This document shows positions 57,918 to 64,000 of a DNA stretch of 64,000 nt, piece by piece; within the stretch, counting starts at the first letter, position 1, and every line of letters starts with the position of its first letter. The notes below the pieces were generated by a model that made no database searches, was not told where the DNA came from, and saw only the letters and a list, made by a program, of their open reading frames with translations. The translations under genes were made by a program, and so were the position numbers. This stretch comes from Anthostomella pinea (lineage: Eukaryota; Ascomycota; Sordariomycetes; Xylariales; Xylariaceae), in contig CAUWAG010000003.1 in NCBI GenBank assembly GCA_963556695.1, positions 7,254,001 through 7,318,000 of the forward strand, given 5' to 3'.

Positions 57918-59449
57918 TATGGCGAGGTGGGAGAAAGTAGAGATGGTGAACGAAAGTGGGTAGTTGGACGAAGATACACACGGGGGTGGGCGATACAACA
58001 GGAACTTGGATGTAGTGAGTGAGTGAGTGTGTGTGGAAAAGTATCGGGGAGGACACGTCGTCACGGCAGAAAGGACGCAGAGGTGGCAACCGTTAGTAGT
58101 AATAAAACAAGTGGCAGAGTGGCAGAGTGGCAGAGTGGATGGATAGCACCTGCAGGATGAGCAAACAAGATCGACATACAACTACGTCTATTATATCACA
58201 TCGCAACTTCCCGGTTCTGGCATGTCTGGCTATGTTTGGTTGGCCCCTTCCGCCCCTCAGCCCCTCTGACCCTGCCGCCCCTCTTTCATTCCCTCGTTCC
58301 CTTCGTTTGTGAGGTTTGCCCGTTGCAGCGGTGCAGCCTGTGCAGGTGCAGGTGCCTGCACTACGGGATTGCAATCGGCGCTTCCGCTGCCATCCTACCC
58401 ACCAAGCCCCTGCCAAGACATGCCGCTTGCTAGCAGGTGCTGGTCATCGTTTTAGATCTCATCATCTCGAGGCGATCACCCGGAGTCCATTCGCCCAAAG
58501 CAGGACTCCCAGTGTCCCACCCACAACAACATGAAGGTAACCTTCTCTATGCAAAACCATCTAATTGACCATTGGCTATTTTGCGTCGTGCCGCTGAGAT
58601 GACGATGGCGATGACGATGACGATGAGCTGGCCTTGGCCGGTCTGCGTTGGTCAATTAATGGCCATGCAGGGCCGCAGGGCAGTTGTATCGGTACGTACC
58701 TGGGTAACCCCTGCAGGAACATTCTTGGGCGATGTTTCAACTTTCTTGGCCGTTTCCTTCCATTCCTTCGGGCAAGATCTCAGTGGAGCCCGTCCCTATT
58801 CTTGGACCTCACCTTCACCGGCGCCCCGATCTGACTACCGGCGCGGTCAAACGGCGCTTCCACTGTCACCTGTGCCGTGTTTTCTATTTAGGTGCCATCT
58901 AGTCCCGTCTCAAGCAAAAAGTGGTGGGACTGGCGCCGGTCCTGTAATAGCTGTGACTTCAGCAATGTTTGGCATCATCATACTGTAGGCGGTCCATTCA
59001 GGGGAACCAACTGGTAGTATAATCGAGTTGTTTGTTCCGCCCGTCCGCTGATGAGGTATGTACCCGCAGGATCCAAGTCTCCGGAATATGTATAAACGAT
59101 GTGTCTCACCACCGTTCTCGACTAGGCGAATCTCAACCACATCGATGCTCAGATACGAAAGATTGTACGACTCTGTACGACAAGAGCAATGCCCGATGTC
59201 CGTGTTGAGTATACTGTGGAACTACACACCTGCCCGTTATCGTCCATGTTCTCTTCAGATATCAAGGTTCGTACACGACCAAAAAGGTCATAGGTCCTGA
59301 AGAGTCTTCGTACCGGTATCTCACAGGCACTTGATCGTTTGCCCCGAACCTCTGGTCACTCACGTAGCACATTTATGACGATTAGGTAAGTTCACGAGGA
59401 CGATACAAACATACTACTACAGCAAACCATGGCTAGGCCGGGTAATATC
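57918..59449. other. Intergenic region
   Basis: 1.5 kb. Near 58018-58034 is a GTGA/GT repeat and near 58108-58140 a GGCAGAGT triplication, both in the leader region of the secreted-protein gene. A GACGAT run lies near 58600. No gene supported. Confidence 0.4.
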
Positions 59450-60570
59450 TGTGTCACAGACAGGGACGATCAGCAGCACGCAACGGAGCACAAAATCGCA
59501 GTCATACCGCAGCAGCTCCAAGTCACGCACCGGCTTCGCGAGTACAGGACACACACGAGAACCTGGCAGTCCGGAACCGAACCTGCACGAGACCAAGCGC
59601 CGGCCGCCTCTCCTGCTTTTCCACCTCGTCGAGCTGATCCACATGGGCAAGCAAATTCACCGAGTCTGCACACAGCCTGGGCCAGGTGTAGCCCACAGGC
59701 GACACGTGCGTGGTTGACTCCGTGTCTGCATGCTCAAGAAGCTTCGGCTCGTAAGACGAGTAAAAACGAGTAATACACATGTACTCCCCGCCATGCCGAG
59801 GATGACTTGGCAATTGTCGACAGATCATCGGCCACGAGGAATGCCTCTGTCGCGAGCTGCGCCGCCTGCTGCAGCCAGTCGTCCAGGCATGTGACTGCGT
59901 TCTGCTGGGACAGTGTCGTCGTCTGGCGTAGTCGGCATACGTGGCGTTGAAGACGCGTATGAGGTTGCTCAGCCAGTTTGTGAAGCCCCGGTGATCGACC
60001 TGTGGGAAGTACTGTGCGCCTAGCAGAACAGCCCCCTTCAGCACTGTTTGGGAACGACACCTAGTGTGCTCTGGAAGATCGTTTCTTTGCAGTCTAGATA
60101 ATCCACGAAGAAGGGTAACGCGGTGGACCACACTTCCAGGAGCTGGCGGTACTCGGCACGCGACATGTCCTGTGGTACGGCGTGGGACAGCTGACAGATT
60201 TCGGCGAGGGCACCGGCCTTGACAGCGTCTCCAGACGCTTCCACGGTGGGCACCGAATCTGTACCGTTATCATGACGTTGGAGTGAAGGCATGCGCACTT
60301 CCTCCGCATTCATGTCTGCGAAGAACCCTCCCTCGTATCGATCGTCGCGAACAATGTCACTCCACAAACTCCTAGACTTGTGTCCACGGTCGCTGGAATA
60401 GCCGCAGCTAAACAGCGTCTCTGGGTCTTCTCTTTGGGAGGGCGGAAGAACATGGTCGACTTACTCATTTCTGATTGTGTTGCGTGTCTGAAAAGACGAT
60501 GGCACATACCTGCTGGTAGTGACGAATCACTCGTCAGGCGCGATACCGATACCGTTGAGCAGCGCTACAC
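59450..60570 (-). pseudogene. Possible decayed gene of unknown family
   Basis: Protein-like sequence reads on the minus strand in three different frames: LWSDIVRDDRYEGGFFADMN to FVDYLDCKETIFQSTLGV (60370-60040), then GAQYFPQVDHRGFTNWLSNL (about 60035-59940), then NAVTCLDDWLQQAAQLATEA (about 59900-59750). The switches at about 60050 and 59930 have no usable splice sites, which points to frameshifts. No family recognised. It lies directly beside the disrupted DUF6604-like gene, so both may belong to a degenerating block. Confidence 0.3.
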
Positions 60571-61374
60571 GAATGTGTACGAATAGCGTATAATGTTAAT
60601 TAGGCTCGACTCCTTTCACCGTTGGCCAATGCGGTGGTTTGACATGTATACATCCATCTGATACTATATGGAATATACCAACATTGGTTGATCTCATACG
60701 TCCCCGCCAGGGCAGGTAGCTTCGTTCTCAAGGTATACTATTCGATGTTCCTTGACCAACAAGGTTAGCGTTTGCTGCTGGAGGCTGCCATGGGGAGCAG
60801 CACAAGTGAACATCCGTAGCTCAGCCATTGTGGACGATTTCCGTTTTCGTGACGATTCTCAGTCCCTCTATGCGCCAGAAGCCCGGCTTCCAGCTTGCGA
60901 AATACCATCGCCCAACATGCTCCGCTGCGCGCAGTCAGTATTGCCTGCTAGTGAAGCAAAGATGGGTTGAATAGGGGTTATTGTTTGTCGGTCTAAGACT
61001 AGCAAGTGGTATGATCCATTCGGTCCTATTCTTTCCTTTCAGGAGCAACCCATGTGATCGTCATTGAGCAAGAGGCTGTCCTCCCGCGGGTTAGATGTAG
61101 TATGGGTTGACTACTGGATAGGAGACGATGTTTTTGCGTCTCGCACAGGGTAGGGTGGTCGCAGCCTGGAAGAACCACGGGGTCAGAAAGATGTGGGAAA
61201 GTTAGCTAAGTTTGGAACGGTGAGTTGCTATTCTGTCGTAGCAACTTGGAAGTGGTTGTGTATTCATCAGTGTGGTGGTCCTCTTTAATATTCAAGATTG
61301 GTTTTACATCGACGTCCGTAGTTCATGTTCCACCTGGATCACTCTGGCGTTTTCGGTCTCGAGCTGCGTTCTTC
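60571..61374. other. Intergenic region
   Basis: 0.8 kb, no feature supported. Confidence 0.4.
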
Positions 61375-64000
61375 CTAACTTGCTCCTGATATTCCTCTCA
61401 GTGCCGGGTAGAGATTCATACGAATCACGGCGCTGCGTTGCAAATCGTCCTCCGGCCAATTCTTGTACACCCGGCCCACAAGCGCACGAGACATGTGCGG
61501 GTACGGACTCTCGCCCAGGGCCTTGGACGTGACACGGAAGAGTTGCTGGTCACCGAACCAAGCCTTCGTATCCTTTAGCAGCTCGTTCTTCCCAAACGAC
61601 ACCTTCATCCCCTTCCGGCTGCGTTCTTGGAAGACTTCCCAGGACCGCACCAGGCCAAAGGCGTGTTGCCGCAAGGATGTGGCCACGTCTTGTTTGAGCT
61701 CTTCAGCGAGCCACTGGCACTTCCGCGCTTCGTCCAATATGTGTACGATCATAATGTTGGGGACACTGCTTGCATTCTCGTCGTCCGTATGCTCACGGAG
61801 AGACTCTCGAATCTGGTCCCACATTTTACTGCAGCTTTCGGCAAAAGAATACCAGTCGAAATAGAGATCAGAACTTTCGGTCATGATGTAGAATGTCAGG
61901 TTGCCCAAGATGGCAGTCATCGGGCGGTCAGGCTTGAACCAAGGCTTGCTGAGTTCTGCCTCGTCCTTTGGCGACAGACCGGCCTGTCGAGCTTTTTGGG
62001 CAACCGTTTTCGGGTCGCTTATGACTCCGACAAGGTTCAGGATCATATCATCAGTCATGAATTCACCTCCACTCATCCAAAACGCGAAGATGGCATCAAG
62101 CATACAAGGATTGGATACCGGACGTGCCTTTTCGCTGTTAAGTTCCGGATCTGCATTCCGCCGATTCCGCGCGAAGCTACTCGCGGTCACACCGGAGGCC
62201 AGCAGCAACTTCTTGTACGCTTCTTCCATGGAGCCTGGCAGTCCACCCAAGAATAAGTTGTCCAGATCCTGGAATTGTAAGAAGTGTCCCTGTGCCGCAC
62301 TAAGAGTCAGCAACTACCCTATAGTGGTTTGTTCGAGACGGTTATAGGACCAGGCAATGGGCTCGAAAGGCGGAACAACCATTGCGATACCCGATTCAAG
62401 TATATCAACCATACTGAATGAAGCACTGAGCAATGTTAGAGCCCCCTGAAATGTCGGAGACGGAGTCGTCTTATCCCGCCACGCTGATTATCCTAGGATC
62501 GAATGCACGCGGATGGCAGGCTAAAATACTTACCATGTCAGGCCAGACAGGATCGTTCGGGTATAGCGAGCGACAGGCGACGTAGAGATGCACCATGGCG
62601 GTAAGGCCTCGCTAGCCGTACTCGAAGCTGACAGCATTGTTATGTGACTGCAAATACACGCCATACTTTATTTAGCATGCCACACTTGACGGGGTTGATA
62701 CGAAGGAAGTAGTCCGGCTCAGTCATGAAACTTGGCAAGTCGGGCATGTTCCTCGTATTCAAAGCCCTGCCAGCGTATTCAAAGCCCTGCCAGATGTATG
62801 TCTCGCAACGGCGAAACTCTTCCGAAAATTGTCCCCAAGAACATCGAGTTCGTAGGCGCCCAGGACGCCGGTCAGCCATTCTGTCTTCTGGGAACTACCG
62901 AGAACGGCTGCTGATCGAGTTTCTTGCTTCTGAACTCCGAAATTTTGGTACGAGTGTGCCGCTGAACCTCTTTTAGTGCTTTTTGAGGCACCGTTTGGAG
63001 CTCGTCCTGGATATCAAGGAGCATCTCCATTCCGAAGGCGGTCCAAACGGGGATGCTTCTAGTCTTGAACATGGCACCGATTCCCGAGGTGATTCCATCA
63101 CTAGCGAATGACTGTGCCATGCCCTGCGAGATGCTCTGTAAACATGGCAGCATACTTTTGATGCGGCGGAACGTCTCTGGGACGTTAGGATCGCCGACGT
63201 ACTCCGCTTCTCCCAACAACAAATATTGACTGCCTCTGGCTTCGCCTCCCACAGAGAGTGCTTGAGAGCCGTGAAGGTCTCCCATAAGCAGAGTTCCGAG
63301 TGGCTACAGCCAAGTGAAGCAACCCCTGGTGACGGCTCCAGAAAACTCCTCAGGTCCACGTTGTTTTGGATCATGCTGGACTGGTGGTTCTCGTATATGA
63401 ATATGCCCGGGAAATTCCAAGCAGGGTATGCCGAAGAGGGGTATTTCTTAGGCCGTTCGATTGGCAAGCCCAGCTCATGCTCGGCTCGCCGAACGAGCTG
63501 AATGGCGGTGTTCGTGATCAGCGAGCAGAAGATGAGTTCTGTCCTGCCCTCTCTGTACCCACTCCAACCCTGCCGGACCATAGATCGTACGTCATCTACT
63601 TCCTGCAAGAATGTGAAGATGGGAAAGAAGAAATCTTCCTCAATATCTTCCTCGCTCTTGATCAGGGTAACGGGGACTAAGTCTGTCAGCTTGTAGTCGT
63701 TCTCATCTTGCTCGACGGGGCTGCTCGGCTCAATCTCCGGTCCTTGGTCTGAAGAATGCTCGACCTGGAGGCCGGAGAAGCGGTTGACTAGCTTGATCAA
63801 TGGGTCTGGTTCTTCCGATCTTGAAGCCGCATGAGTTTGCCTCTTGACATGGGAAGTACGAGCTTCCTTGAATGGGCGTAAGATCTCTCAGGCGGCGGTG
63901 AGAACATTGGTGAAGTGTGCATGGCATTGATTGCTTCCAAAGCTGTCATGGGCGTGATCTTCATACCACTGGGTACACCTCCTTCGGGCTTCGATGGCAC
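61375..64000 (-). pseudogene. DUF6604-like fungal gene with several disabling lesions, 5' end outside window
   Basis: Large fungus-specific protein, function unknown. Reading from the right edge in the second frame gives HAHFTNVLTAA, then a TGA stop (63890..63888), then EILRPF and LIKLVNRFSGL, FFFPIFTFLQEVDDVRSMVR, ITNTAIQLVRRAEHELG. Further lesions: an extra CT in a (CT)3 run at 63253-63258 shifts the frame within ALKHS / VGGEARGSQYLLLGEAEYVG; a shift near 62885 before EWLTGVLGAYELDVLGDNF; a 20-bp tandem duplication at 62754-62793; a shift near 62670; and a TAG at 62614..62612. An intron (62533..62446) and a long intact 3' part follow (FARNRRNADPEL to the stop at 61375). Family recall is from memory of fungal DUF6604 proteins. 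A live gene with unusual splicing is unlikely, because no splice sites fit the shifts. Confidence 0.7.
62754..62793. repeat. 20-bp tandem duplication inside the DUF6604-like gene
   Basis: Two identical copies of CGTATTCAAAGCCCTGCCAG. Removing one copy makes the minus-strand frame continuous across the site (RHTSGRALNTRNMPDLPSFM); with both copies the frame meets a TGA at once. Confidence 0.9.

Noticed and set aside
1..64000. CRISPR array, prophage, bacterial operon or secondary-metabolite cluster
   Set aside because: No regularly spaced repeats, phage genes or PKS/NRPS/terpene synthase genes are present; the gene structure is eukaryotic.

Overview
The window is nuclear DNA from a filamentous ascomycete (Pezizomycotina, most likely Sordariomycetes). 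Genes sit on both strands and carry short introns of about 48-190 nt with GTRNGT donors and one GC donor. Fungus-specific families are present: a CVNH lectin, a GPI-anchored Ser/Thr-rich wall protein and a DUF6604-like protein. No bacterial operon structure, CRISPR array, tRNA or rRNA gene was seen. A polygalacturonase, two lipases and small secreted proteins suggest a plant-associated or plant-degrading life style; this is inference.

Layout. 0-6.3 kb: start of a secreted endopolygalacturonase (minus, runs off the left edge), a cytosolic-looking heptad-repeat coiled-coil protein, and a GPI-anchored mucin-like protein. 6.2-16.5 kb: a 10-kb gene-poor stretch with an LTR-like fragment, a 238-bp element with terminal inverted repeats, small tandem repeats and decayed coding-like pieces. 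16.5-31 kb: dense housekeeping block with an SH3BGR/thioredoxin-fold protein with a polyacidic tail, PEX6, a membrane-anchored steryl-ester/acid lipase, a 4-coumarate-CoA-ligase-like acyl-CoA ligase ending in the peroxisomal signal AKL, and the F1-ATPase chaperone ATP11. 31-38 kb: a CVNH lectin with a Gln/Tyr/Gly-rich N-terminus, cytochrome c peroxidase CCP1, and U1 snRNP factor PRP39. 38-43.5 kb: mostly intergenic, with one unrecognised protein. 43.5-50.6 kb: a synaptojanin-type Sac1/5-phosphatase and a 14-3-3 protein whose gene contains an 8-nt microexon. 50.6-58 kb: a 3.9-kb intergenic stretch followed by three secreted proteins (six-Cys miniprotein, class 3 lipase, unknown). 59.4-64 kb: decaying coding sequence, including a DUF6604-like gene with several independent disabling lesions.

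Gene links. PEX6 and the AKL-tagged acyl-CoA ligase both belong to peroxisomal metabolism. The steryl-ester lipase between them could feed fatty acids to that route. ATP11 and CCP1 are mitochondrial. The synaptojanin homologue acts in phosphoinositide control of endocytosis. Exon boundaries were worked out by hand; for each spliced model the exon lengths add up to an open frame and the splice sites were read directly.
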